From: Solirubrobacterales bacterium
Lineage (GTDB): Bacteria > Actinomycetota > Thermoleophilia > Solirubrobacterales > Solirubrobacteraceae
Direction of reading: 5' to 3'
Assembly (NCBI GenBank): GCA_027315115.1
Contig: DAHUYQ010000024.1
Span: 1 to 64,000, forward strand
Length of the DNA: 64,000 nucleotides
Within the stretch, counting starts at the first letter, position 1. Every line of letters begins with the position of its first letter. The position numbers and the translations under genes are program-made. The notes under the pieces are model-generated. The model searched no databases. It worked only from the letters and a program-made list of their open reading frames with translations, and was not told the DNA's origin. This document shows, one piece after another, positions 18,903-27,364 of the stretch.

Positions 18903-19721
18903 GCGGCCTGCCTGGCTCTCCTGCGTCTGCAGGCTGGGCGAATCGGCGGGCTCGGCGGCGAAGCGGTAGCCGATACCGAAGTGCGTGTGGATGTAGCGCC
19001 ACTCTGGAGACGCCTTCTCGAGCTTCTGGCGCAGCTTTCGGACGAAGACGTCCACCGATCTATCGCCTCTGACCATCGCATACCCCCAGAGCCGCGAGTA
19101 GATCTCCTCGCGCTCCAGCACGCGGCCTTCGGCGGCGGAAAGGAGCTGGATCAGCTCGAACTCGCGCCTGGTCAGCTCCAGCGAACGCCCGCTCACGAAG
19201 GCTTGGAAGCGATCGGGCCGCACCTCGACCTCGCCGGCGACCATCGGCTTGGCCTCCGTCTTGCCGGTCGCCCTGCGGCGGCGTCGCACGACGCTCTCAA
19301 CGCGTGCGATCACCTCCTCGGGATGCGTGGGCTTGGTGATCCAGTCGTCGGCCCCGAGGCGCAGGCCGCGCACCCTTTGGGCGACGGTGGACGGGCCGGT
19401 GCAGACGACGATGCCGAGCTCTGGCAGCGCGTCGCAGAGACGCTCCAGCCACTCCCACGCCTGGTGCCCGAGCACGCTCAGATCCAGCACGAGCGCGCTC
19501 AGCCGCATCGCCGTCACGGCCTCCACGGGAACCGGCCCGCCGAGCACGCGATGCTCGTGGCCCAGGCGATCGAGCCGCTTGCCCAGAACCTGGATGAAGC
19601 CGCTGTCGCGGTCCAGGACCGCGATCCGCAACGTCGCGTCTCTCCCGGCTCTGCCTGCGCTCGGCCCCCCTACGGGGAGCGAAAGCGCCGCTTCGTCCTT
19701 GGCACCGATGCTCACGGCCAT
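18816..19721 (-). CDS. OmpR/PhoB-type response regulator
   Basis: 301-residue two-domain regulator. The receiver spans about 30-150, with phosphoacceptor Asp in LVLDLSVLG and conserved Lys in WITKPTHPEE; the acidic pocket is DRD. The winged-helix DNA-binding domain spans about 165-262, with LTRREFELIQLLSAAEG and RSVDVFVRKLRQKLE, ending in IHTHFGIGYRF. A 40-residue C-terminal extension exists because the frame runs into the antisense end of the SixA gene. No kinase gene is adjacent. The DNA-binding domain is closely similar to the receiver-less protein next to pstS1 (37386-37811), so a PhoP/PhoB-like role is a good inference. A PHO-box-like repeat lies 54 bp upstream. Confidence 0.85.
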   Translation of the reverse strand: MAVSIGAKDEAALSLPVGGPSAGRAGRDATLRIAVLDRDSGFIQVLGKRLDRLGHEHRVLGGPVPVEAVTAMRLSALVLDLSVLGHQAWEWLERLCDALPELGIVVCTGPSTVAQRVRGLRLGADDWITKPTHPEEVIARVESVVRRRRRATGKTEAKPMVAGEVEVRPDRFQAFVSGRSLELTRREFELIQLLSAAEGRVLEREEIYSRLWGYAMVRGDRSVDVFVRKLRQKLEKASPEWRYIHTHFGIGYRFAAEPADSPSLQTQESQAGRSDLGDGAARDQRELERTQQDGELAGCAA

Positions 19722-19774
19722 CTGGGCGGGAGTGTAGGCCAGCGGGCGGCGGCCGTGTGGCCGGGCGCACTAAA

Positions 19775-19796
19775 GGTCACAGGATCTTCACAGCCC
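19775..19796 (+). promoter_or_regulatory. PHO-box-like direct repeat upstream of the response regulator
   Basis: GGTCACAGGAT (19775-19785) and CTTCACAGCCC (19786-19796) form two 11-bp units with the TCACAG core repeated exactly 11 bp apart. This resembles the Streptomyces PhoP box, whose units start G(G/T)TCA. The orientation is opposite to the response regulator gene (start 19721), so if real it may act in autorepression. Confidence 0.45.
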
Positions 19797-19805
19797 GGAA
19801 GCAGG

Positions 19806-19824
19806 AAAACCCGCAGTGTGCGGG
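19806..19824 (-). terminator. Hairpin with T-run after the LuxR-type regulator gene
   Basis: On the minus strand CCCGCA-CAC-TGCGGG is followed directly by TTTT: a 6-bp perfect stem, 3-base loop and short U-tract. It lies downstream of the LuxR-type gene (which ends at 20082) and upstream of the response regulator, so it could end the former's transcript. Confidence 0.5.
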
Positions 19825-20081
19825 ATTGCTTGCGCGGCGAGATGCCGCTGCGCGAATGGTCTCTGGCGCCATGAGACCTGCGCACTGAGCCCAACAGAGC
19901 GCCTGGCGCGGCCGATGGTCCTGGGTGCGCGGCGCGCGAAAGCGGGACTGCGGCCTGGGCGAAAGCGGGAGCTCGGGGTGTGCGAAAACGGGAGTGGTGG
20001 CTCTACTCGGGCGCCCTCTGGCAGCTCCCTCCCGCTTGACATACGGTCGTGCCGGGTCGACCGATCGCGATCGTCGGACCG

Positions 20082-22982
20082 TCACCGGGCATCGGCGGCG
20101 CCATCCTCGGCGAAGAGCGCCGCAAGCTGCGTCCGCGCGCTGATGCCGAGCTTTCCGAACGCATTGCGGAGGTGGTATTCGATCGCCTTGGTGGTTACGA
20201 AGAGCTGCTGGGCGATCTCGCGGTTGGTGAGGCCCTGGGCCGCGAGCCGGGCGACACGGCGCTCCGAGGGGGTGAGGGACTCCAGGCCGCTGAGCGCGGC
20301 CCGCCGGGGCCGCGAGCCGGCGGCTCGCAGCTCCTCGCGCGCCTGCTGAGCGAGCGCGCGCGCCCCGAAGCGCTCGGCCATCTCCAGACCGCGCCGCAGC
20401 GGCTCGCGGCTCGCGACGGGGGTGCCGCCGCGGCGGATGGCCGCGCCGAGGTCGACGAGCGCGCGGGCCTGCTCGAGCTTGGCGGGGGAGCCTTCGAGCA
20501 CCTCGGTGGCGGTCCGCAGGCTCGCGATTCCCCGCTTGCCGCCCGCGACCAGCCCGTGGATGCGCAGGGCGATGCCGACGATGCGCGGCGCGCCGATGCG
20601 GTCGGCTCTGTGGCGCTCCTCGGTGGCCAGGGCGAGCGCTCCTTGACGGTCGCCGAGCGCGAGCGCGGCCAAGGCAGCGAAGCCACGCCACGGGATCGGT
20701 CGGTCGGACACCCCCTGGCGCTCGAGCCGGCGCCCGCACTCCGTGAGGTCCGCGAACGCGCCGGTCGGGTCGCGCTCGGCTAGCTTGAGACGGCCGGAGG
20801 CGACGAGCAGCGCCGCTCTGGCCCAGTGTTCCTCGCCCAGGCCGAGCGATGCCGCTTCGCGCAGCGCCGCGTGGCCGAGGTCCAGCTCGCCGCGCTCGAT
20901 GCGAGCGTGGGCGAGCAGCGCGCAGGCGGCCCCGGCGTGCAGGCTCCAGCCGTAACGACGGGCCGACAGCGCCTGCTCGGCGTCGGCGATCGCCTCCGCG
21001 ACCTGGCCGGTGAAATAGAGCGGCCAGGTGCGCAGGTAGCTGACGGTCGCCAGCGCCAGCACGGAACCGTTCCGGCGCGCCTGTTCGAGGGCTGCGTCCA
21101 GCACCTCCAGCGAGCGCTCCAGCTCGTCGGCGTACAGCAGGGCGACGGCGGCCGGCGTCAGCAGCAGGCCGGCGTCGCGTGAGACCTCCCTCACCAGATT
21201 CCCTCCCTGCAGCGCGCGCAAAGCCGCCGGCGCGAACTCGCTCGCCGGCCTGCCGGTGAGCGCCGCCTGGGAGGCCGCCAGCGCGAGCACGCCGTCCTCC
21301 AGCGTGGTCTCCTGGCCGACCGGCACGCTGCGAAGCTCGTCGATGACCGCCGACATCGCCTGGGCCGAGCCTGTGCCGGAGGCGCCGGCATAGGCGAGGG
21401 CGGACTTGAGCTCCCGCCCGCGCGGGTCGTGGGGGTCGTCGAGCTCGGCGACCCCGCGGCGGAACGCCTCGATTCCCTCCTCGTAGCGCCCACCCACCAC
21501 CAGGAGCCGCCCGAGCGACCCGAGCAGCTCCGCCCGCTCGCGGCCTGTCTCGATCAGCGCGAGCCCCTCGTCGAGGTGGCCGGCGGCGCCGGGCAGTCCG
21601 GCGGCCGCCTCCGCCTGGGCCAGGGCGGCGAGCAGTCGCGCGCGCTCCGAGCTCGCGGGGGGCTCGCGCAGGGCGCGGGCGAGATACGCGGCGGCGATCT
21701 CCGGGGCGCCTCGGGAGTGGGCGTCGGCGGCGGCGCTCTGGAGCACCTCCACCACCCAGCCGTCGGCGCCCGTGGCGCCGTGGAGCAGATGCGCAGCCAC
21801 TCGCTCGCCGCGCGCGCCCCGCGCGGCCAGCAGCCTGGCGGCCCTGAGCTCGGTGGCCGCGCGCCAGCCGGGGGCAAGCTCCGCGGCGACCGCCTGGCCG
21901 ACCATCGGGTGGATGAACGACAGCGGATCGCCGGGCGCGAGGATGCTCTCGGCGGCGAGCCCGTCGGCGGCTTCGTGCGCGGTCCCGGCCTCGATGCCCG
22001 CCAGAGTCGCGACCAGCTCGAGAGCGGCGCCGTCGCCGAGCACCGCCAGCGCCTTGGCGATGGCGGCCGCCGCGGGGCCGAGGCGGGCGAGGCGGGCGAC
22101 CACGGCCTGCAGCACCGTGGTCGGCGCGAGCGCCGCGATCCGCCCTGCCGCCTCTGCCCGCGGCTCGATCCCATCGGAGCGGAGCTGCGAGGCCAGAGCG
22201 CGCACGAGGAACGGGTTGCCGCCGGTCACCCGGACGGCGGCCTGCGTGAGCTCGGCGGCGACCGCCCCGACGTCGAGGTCGCTGCGCAGCAGCGTCGCGA
22301 CGGCCTCCGCGCTCAACGGGCCCGGACGCAGCGTGGTCGCCGGCGCGGCCTGGAGCGTGGCCAGCTCTGCCGGTCTGCTCGGGTGGTCGGGCCGCAGCGC
22401 GACCAGGAGGGCCACCGGCAGCTCCTCCAGCCGCGCCGACAGATACAGGACGAAGCGCAGCGAGAGCGCGTCGAGGAGATGAGCGTCGTCGATCAGGAGC
22501 GCGACCGGCCTTGCCGGGCTCTCGCCCCCGTCGGGTTCAGTCAGGTTGGCGGTCAGCCAGAACAGCCCGTGGATGATCGACAGCGCGCGGCTCTCCCCGC
22601 TGAGCCGGTCGGCCGCGGCCGGCGCCGCGAACAGCTCGCGGGCCAGGGCCGCCGAGCCAGACAGCAGCCTCGCGCGCTCCGCCTCGCCGGCGCGGTGCAG
22701 CCGGCCCTCGAAGATCTGGCGCGCCCCGCCGAGCACCAGCGCCTGCTCGTGCTCGGAGCCCCGCGCTCGCAGCACGGTCATCCCGAGCTCCGTCGCGCGG
22801 GACCGGGCGAGCTCCAGAAGGCTCGACTTGCCCAGCCCGGCGCCCGCCTCGATCATCAGGGACCCACCCGTGCCCGAGCACGCCGCCTCCAGGGCCTGCC
22901 GGATCGCCCGCAGCTCCGCCTGACGCTCCAGCAGTTGGTCCAGGCTGGCTCGTCGGCCGGCCTCAGGCGAGGTGCTGCGCAT
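20082..22982 (-). CDS. Large LuxR-family ATPase regulator (LAL/MalT-like)
   Basis: 966-residue STAND-type transcription factor. It has an N-terminal NTPase with Walker A GAGLGKSS (near residue 45) and Walker B VALLIDDAH, then a long alpha-helical, TPR-like region rich in A, L, E and R, then a C-terminal LuxR helix-turn-helix: LTPSERRVARLAAQGLTNRE and VTTKAIEYHLRNAFGKLG. LAL regulators sense an unknown ligand through the helical region and activate nearby genes. The ATG at 22982 is chosen because upstream codons run into the divergent promoter. The divergent secreted protein gene is the obvious candidate target. Confidence 0.88.
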   Translation of the reverse strand: MRSTSPEAGRRASLDQLLERQAELRAIRQALEAACSGTGGSLMIEAGAGLGKSSLLELARSRATELGMTVLRARGSEHEQALVLGGARQIFEGRLHRAGEAERARLLSGSAALARELFAAPAAADRLSGESRALSIIHGLFWLTANLTEPDGGESPARPVALLIDDAHLLDALSLRFVLYLSARLEELPVALLVALRPDHPSRPAELATLQAAPATTLRPGPLSAEAVATLLRSDLDVGAVAAELTQAAVRVTGGNPFLVRALASQLRSDGIEPRAEAAGRIAALAPTTVLQAVVARLARLGPAAAAIAKALAVLGDGAALELVATLAGIEAGTAHEAADGLAAESILAPGDPLSFIHPMVGQAVAAELAPGWRAATELRAARLLAARGARGERVAAHLLHGATGADGWVVEVLQSAAADAHSRGAPEIAAAYLARALREPPASSERARLLAALAQAEAAAGLPGAAGHLDEGLALIETGRERAELLGSLGRLLVVGGRYEEGIEAFRRGVAELDDPHDPRGRELKSALAYAGASGTGSAQAMSAVIDELRSVPVGQETTLEDGVLALAASQAALTGRPASEFAPAALRALQGGNLVREVSRDAGLLLTPAAVALLYADELERSLEVLDAALEQARRNGSVLALATVSYLRTWPLYFTGQVAEAIADAEQALSARRYGWSLHAGAACALLAHARIERGELDLGHAALREAASLGLGEEHWARAALLVASGRLKLAERDPTGAFADLTECGRRLERQGVSDRPIPWRGFAALAALALGDRQGALALATEERHRADRIGAPRIVGIALRIHGLVAGGKRGIASLRTATEVLEGSPAKLEQARALVDLGAAIRRGGTPVASREPLRRGLEMAERFGARALAQQAREELRAAGSRPRRAALSGLESLTPSERRVARLAAQGLTNREIAQQLFVTTKAIEYHLRNAFGKLGISARTQLAALFAEDGAADAR

Positions 22983-23006
22983 CGAAAATCTAGGGTAACG
23001 ACCCCA

Positions 23007-23089
23007 GTGACAGAGGGCTGCGCGGGTCCGATATTGCCGACGAGCGCTCACCAGACAATCCGTAACGGGAACCCAAGGAGCCCTGTCAC
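23007..23089 (+). promoter_or_regulatory. 5' leader stem that can cover the Shine-Dalgarno region
   Basis: GTGACAGAGGGCT (23007-23019) can pair with AGCCCTGTCAC (23079-23089), an 11-bp stem with a two-base bulge. The right arm overlaps the end of the AAGGAG ribosome-binding site (23075-23080) and its spacer before the ATG at 23094, so folding could limit translation of the secreted fibronectin-like protein. Confidence 0.4.
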
Positions 23090-23093
23090 CACC

Positions 23094-25130
23094 ATGAACC
23101 TCTGCAGCCGCACGCCTTCACCGACCTCCACGTCCGCGCCGGACGGCCACCGTGCCCTCGCGCCGGTGGCGGCGAGCAGCCGGAGAGGGGCTCGGCAGGG
23201 CGTAGGCCGCCTCTCGCTGGGACTGGCGGCGGCATTCCTCGCAAGCCTTCTGCTCGCTCCGGCGGCGATGGCCAAGGACGAAAGCTTCGGGTATACGGCC
23301 GACGAACCGCTGACCGGCACCATGTGCGCAACTGGTCAGACCTGCACCGCCTACGCTTCCGAAGGGGGGCAGTACGGCGTGCCCGTCGCGGGCTGGATCA
23401 CTGAATTCACGGTGGACCACTCGGTTGCAGGCGGCAGCGGGCAGACGGTGAGGCTGCTGGTCATCGACGAGAGCACCGGCACCGTGGAGGCGTCGTACAC
23501 GCCAACCGAAGCCCTGTCGACGTCGCCGGCCGCAGAGGTCCAGACGTTCAAGATACCGTTGGCCGACGAGCCGGTCGTCGAACGCGGCCAGACGGTGGCG
23601 CTCACGGTCATCCCGAGCGGCTCGGAGAAGGCCGACAACGTGATCGCAGTCGGCGGCGGCGTTGTCGAAGAATGCGCCTCCGGTCCGTCGGTCAAGGGGG
23701 AAACGATCGAACACTGCGGAGAACTCGGCTCATACGCCCATCTCACCTCCGTGGACGCGGTCAGGGCGCACGTCGAAGATTTCGTCGCACCGCCGGAAAT
23801 CGTGTCCTACCCGCCGGCCACGAACATCAGCGCGACCAGCGCCGAACTGCACGCGCGGATCAAGGCCGACGACCCGGGCGGCCATGCGACGGCGGCGCGC
23901 TTCGAATATGGGACCGTGGACAGCGAAGCCGGTCTCAACCAGCTCTCGCCGGAAGTCCAGGCGCAGAGCGGCGAACCGGGCGAACAGGAATTCAATCAGA
24001 GCATCGGCGACCTGAAGCCCAACACCACTTACTACTATCGCGTCGGGGTCTCCAACTACGAAGCGGCCAGCAACTCCGGCTGGGAATACGGCTACGAGGA
24101 AGGCAACTACAGCGAAATCAAGAGCTTCACCACGCCCTCGGCGCCGGCGCCGAGCGTGGCGCTGGGCGCGGCGACCAATGTGAGCCAAACGACCGCCACC
24201 CTCAACGGCGCCGTGGCCTCGAACTGGTTCGCCACGCGATGGAAGTTTGAATACGGCGAATCCCTTGGCTACGGCGCCGCCACGGCCGAAGGCGAAGTGG
24301 GGTCTGGCAGCGGCACGGCGGCGCAGGCCGTGAGCTCCAACGTGACCGGCCTCAAGCCGAACACGCTCTACCACTACCGGCTCCTCGCCACCAACCCGGG
24401 AGGCGCCACGCAGAGCGCCGATGGCACCTTCCGCACGGCTTCCGGTAGCCCGCCGGCACTCGCTGGGTTTGCCTTCAGCGGTCTTTCGCCGTGGGAGGTC
24501 GTGCTGAGCTTCACCGTCGATCCCGAGGGCTACCAGACCACCTTCCAGGTGCAGTGGGGCACGACGACCTCTTACGGCAACACCGACTCAGGCGGGCCGA
24601 CCAACGCGGTGTTCGGCCCGCAGAGCTACGACTGGGACGCCGAATACGCGCTCACGCCCGGCACCACCTACCACGTCCGCGTGCTCGCCACGAACCAGTG
24701 GGGCACGACCACGGGCCCCGATCTCACGGTGACCACGCCCGCCTTCACTTCGCAGTTGCTCGTAAATGAATTCGGCGTGCTGCCGAACAACGCCAAGGTG
24801 CCGGTCAACCAGGCCGATCCGGTGGTCGTGCTCGGGAAGCGATTCTCGTGCCCGCCGGCGTGCAAGGTGGAAGCGGAAGTCGTGGCCGTGGGCCGGCACG
24901 GCAAGAAGATCAAGCTCGGCACCGCCCACTTCAAGGTGCCCAAGGACAAGCGCAAGCACAGGCTCGAGGTCAAGCTGTCCAAGACGGCGAAGCGCCTGCT
25001 CGCCAAGCGACACAGCCTGCACCTCAAGGTCAAGTACAAGATCGCCGGTGAAAAGGGCAACTCGACGACGCTCGTGTCCGCGTTGACGCTCACGGCGAGT
25101 GGGAGGCACGGACGGCGCAAGCGGGGTTGA
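23094..25130 (+). CDS. Secreted protein with fibronectin-type-III-like repeats
   Basis: 678-residue exported protein. A long N-region leads to a hydrophobic stretch and a probable cleavage site after PAAMA near residue 62. Residues 65-235 form a beta-rich domain with cysteine pairs. At least three fibronectin-like units follow, marked by LKPNTTYYYRVGVSNY, LKPNTLYHYRLLATNPGG and LTPGTTYHVRVLATNQWG. A basic Lys/His-rich C-terminal domain of about 110 residues may bind wall polymers. Glutamate codons are nearly all GAA, unlike the GAG-rich neighbouring cytoplasmic genes. The ATG at 23094 is preceded by AAGGAG, and the frame upstream is only the antisense of the LuxR-type gene. Function unknown; surface adhesion or wall binding is plausible. 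Confidence 0.75.
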   Translation: MNLCSRTPSPTSTSAPDGHRALAPVAASSRRGARQGVGRLSLGLAAAFLASLLLAPAAMAKDESFGYTADEPLTGTMCATGQTCTAYASEGGQYGVPVAGWITEFTVDHSVAGGSGQTVRLLVIDESTGTVEASYTPTEALSTSPAAEVQTFKIPLADEPVVERGQTVALTVIPSGSEKADNVIAVGGGVVEECASGPSVKGETIEHCGELGSYAHLTSVDAVRAHVEDFVAPPEIVSYPPATNISATSAELHARIKADDPGGHATAARFEYGTVDSEAGLNQLSPEVQAQSGEPGEQEFNQSIGDLKPNTTYYYRVGVSNYEAASNSGWEYGYEEGNYSEIKSFTTPSAPAPSVALGAATNVSQTTATLNGAVASNWFATRWKFEYGESLGYGAATAEGEVGSGSGTAAQAVSSNVTGLKPNTLYHYRLLATNPGGATQSADGTFRTASGSPPALAGFAFSGLSPWEVVLSFTVDPEGYQTTFQVQWGTTTSYGNTDSGGPTNAVFGPQSYDWDAEYALTPGTTYHVRVLATNQWGTTTGPDLTVTTPAFTSQLLVNEFGVLPNNAKVPVNQADPVVVLGKRFSCPPACKVEAEVVAVGRHGKKIKLGTAHFKVPKDKRKHRLEVKLSKTAKRLLAKRHSLHLKVKYKIAGEKGNSTTLVSALTLTASGRHGRRKRG

Positions 25131-25279
25131 TGATCCGGCAGCGTTGGCTACCTGCGATCGGTGCCTACACGCTTTCAAAGCAAATGGAGTTTTCGTTTGA
25201 AAGCCTGCGCACACCCTTCATCGGCGGCGGCTTCCGCCGGGCGCGGGCTCCCCGGGGTGCCAACCCCGAGCGCGAGGTC

Positions 25280-27364
25280 TCAGCGCTTCCGCAGGCCCAC
25301 CCGGTAGACATCGACGATGTCGTTGCCGCCGGGGGACCAGACGCGGATCTCGATCTGATCGCCGGCAGGCTCGGAGACGTCGGTGCTCCAGGGACCAAAG
25401 CCGCTGAAGATGTGCTCAGGCGGAGTGCTGGCAAGAGAGAACGTCGTCTGCGCCGTCGTCTTGCCGTTCGTGTCGGGAACCGACTGGCGGCTCAGAAGAG
25501 TCGAGGTCGTCGCGTTCCAGATCTCGACGTTCGCGGTCTGCGACGTTGAGATCGTGACTTCGGCGCAGTAGGTCCCCGGCTGCTCGCGCCAGTAGGCATG
25601 ATCGACGACATAGCCTGGGCTGGAGGTGCCCGCGGCGTACCAGTCGGCCTGGGGGCCGTCGCGCACCGCCTCGCCCGCGCTTCCCGCCACGGTCCAGGCG
25701 GGCGGTTCAGGGTCGCGTGGAGCCCGCAGCGCCAGGCTCCTCGTCGCGGGCGGAACGTTCCATTCGAAGGCCCATATGCCGTGCGAGGAGGCGAAGAGAT
25801 GGACCCCGGGCCTGCGCGCGAACGAGGCGATGTCGGCGTAGGTCGCGTCGGGCGCCGCCAGCTCGATGCCCTGGGTTGGGGCGAAGATCACCCATGCCCT
25901 GGGTGCGTGAACCGGCGCGTTCGTGGTCGCGCCAAGGTCATAGACATATTCACGATCGGCAAAGGCGCCGACGATCCCCTGCGAGGCGACCACCTCGTCA
26001 CCCGGCGCGATCCTCGTCGCAACGCGACGGAGCGTGCTCGCCGCGCCGGGAGTCACGGTCAGCCACCTGCCGGCTGCGTGGGTGATCCAGATCACCGACC
26101 AGACGATCGCATTCAGCATCAGCACGGCAACCAGGAGCGATGCGAGCCACGTCCGTACACGGCGCCACGAGCGGCCGCTGAGCAAACTCGCCAGGAGAGC
26201 CACGGTCCCGACAGTGACAAGCGGGACGACGATGATGTTCTGGAAGCCCGGGTAGGAGATGTCGACGTAGCTGACGAGTTGACTCTCGGCGAGCACCAGC
26301 GCGAGCGGCGCGAGCACGGGCGTCCACAGCAGTCCCATGACCCCGCCTGGCGACAGGTTGGCCCACAGATCGACCCTGTTTGCCCACAGCGCCGTCAGGG
26401 CGCGTGCGGGATGACCGATTGCCGCCGAGAGCACATTCAGCGACGATTCGTGTGGACGCACGACGCCGTTCCTGCTACCGGTGAGGATCTGTGCATAGAA
26501 GTTCGCGTGGCTGCCCGTCGCGCCGTGCACCGCGCTGATGAACGCGAACCACGCGACTCCAAGCAGCGCGACCCCGCCTCCGCTCCGCAGCCGATGACGT
26601 CCGCTGAGCGCAGCGGAGACCCCGACGGCCGCAAGGTAGCTTGCGCCGACGTCGCCGGTCGAGAGCGTCAGCAGCGCCCACGGCCACGCTCGCTTTCGCC
26701 CGAGGTAGAGGTTGCGGGCGGTCGCGACGGCGCACAGGGCGCTGAACGCCTCGGTGTGAAAGTCCCACGACGACGCCCACAGCATCCAGGGATCTGAGAC
26801 CAGCAGAACGACGCCCAGCGCGACGAGCGCCACGGGGGCGAGCGCCGTTCGTCCTCGGACCGCCGTCGAGGCCGCGATGTCGCAGATCCACGCCAGGGCG
26901 GTCGCCTCCATCCCTACAGTAGCCGTATCCTGCATCCACAGCAGCGTGACCGGGTGCGGCCACAGCGACTGGATCAGCGCCAGCGGCCACATCATGAAGA
27001 ATGCATGGTCGCGCCAGAACGCCTCTCCCAGCACCGTCGAGTACGGGTCGATGTGGCCGGCGGCTATCAGGTGCGCCGCCTGAGCAAAGATGGCGAAGTC
27101 ATGCGTCAGCGCAAACCGCCCCGCCAGTACGTTGCTCCACCAGCACAGCCCGAGAAACTGAAGACCCAGCAGGCAGAGGCCGACAAGACGGGCACGGCGG
27201 AGTGCGGCCGGCCACTGCGAGCGGGGCGGCGGCGCGAATGCCTCGGCGTTCTTCCATCGCTCCCAGATGCCGCGCGCCGAGAGCCGCGACCTACGGTGGC
27301 CTGTAACCTGCGGCCGCTCCGCCCCGGTGCCCGGCAGCGTGGCGCTTTCCAGTGCTGCGCTCAC
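25280..27364 (-). CDS. Multi-membrane protein, DUF2079-like, with C-terminal secreted domain
   Basis: 694 residues. About ten to twelve hydrophobic helices lie within 55-460, with a first extracytoplasmic loop containing THDFAIFAQAAHLIAAGHID and a block around HAFFMMWPLALIQSLWP that resembles DUF2079/GT-C-like membrane proteins. The last 200 residues are a beta-rich extracytoplasmic domain. The GTG start at 27364 overlaps the upstream gene's stop (GTGA), so this is the last gene of a coupled operon. GT-C-like proteins move sugars from polyprenyl carriers, but I see no clear DxD/ExD motif, so an enzymatic role is only inferred. Confidence 0.6.
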   Translation of the reverse strand: MSAALESATLPGTGAERPQVTGHRRSRLSARGIWERWKNAEAFAPPPRSQWPAALRRARLVGLCLLGLQFLGLCWWSNVLAGRFALTHDFAIFAQAAHLIAAGHIDPYSTVLGEAFWRDHAFFMMWPLALIQSLWPHPVTLLWMQDTATVGMEATALAWICDIAASTAVRGRTALAPVALVALGVVLLVSDPWMLWASSWDFHTEAFSALCAVATARNLYLGRKRAWPWALLTLSTGDVGASYLAAVGVSAALSGRHRLRSGGGVALLGVAWFAFISAVHGATGSHANFYAQILTGSRNGVVRPHESSLNVLSAAIGHPARALTALWANRVDLWANLSPGGVMGLLWTPVLAPLALVLAESQLVSYVDISYPGFQNIIVVPLVTVGTVALLASLLSGRSWRRVRTWLASLLVAVLMLNAIVWSVIWITHAAGRWLTVTPGAASTLRRVATRIAPGDEVVASQGIVGAFADREYVYDLGATTNAPVHAPRAWVIFAPTQGIELAAPDATYADIASFARRPGVHLFASSHGIWAFEWNVPPATRSLALRAPRDPEPPAWTVAGSAGEAVRDGPQADWYAAGTSSPGYVVDHAYWREQPGTYCAEVTISTSQTANVEIWNATTSTLLSRQSVPDTNGKTTAQTTFSLASTPPEHIFSGFGPWSTDVSEPAGDQIEIRVWSPGGNDIVDVYRVGLRKR

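Larger units (their letters stand above)
19722..20081. other. Intergenic region with three 12-bp direct repeats
   Basis: 360 bp without a gene. It contains the PHO-like repeat at 19775, the hairpin at 19806, and three copies of a 12-bp direct repeat: GCGAAAGCGGGA at 19936-19947 and 19959-19970, and GCGAAAACGGGA at 19982-19993. Each starts exactly 23 bp after the one before. A reversed partial copy, TCCCGCTT, sits at 20030-20037. The even two-turn spacing suggests a cooperative protein-binding array. Confidence 0.6.

Noticed and set aside
20036-20041. TTGACA hexamer resembling a -35 element
   Set aside because: No acceptable -10 lies 16-19 bp downstream and no plus-strand gene follows.
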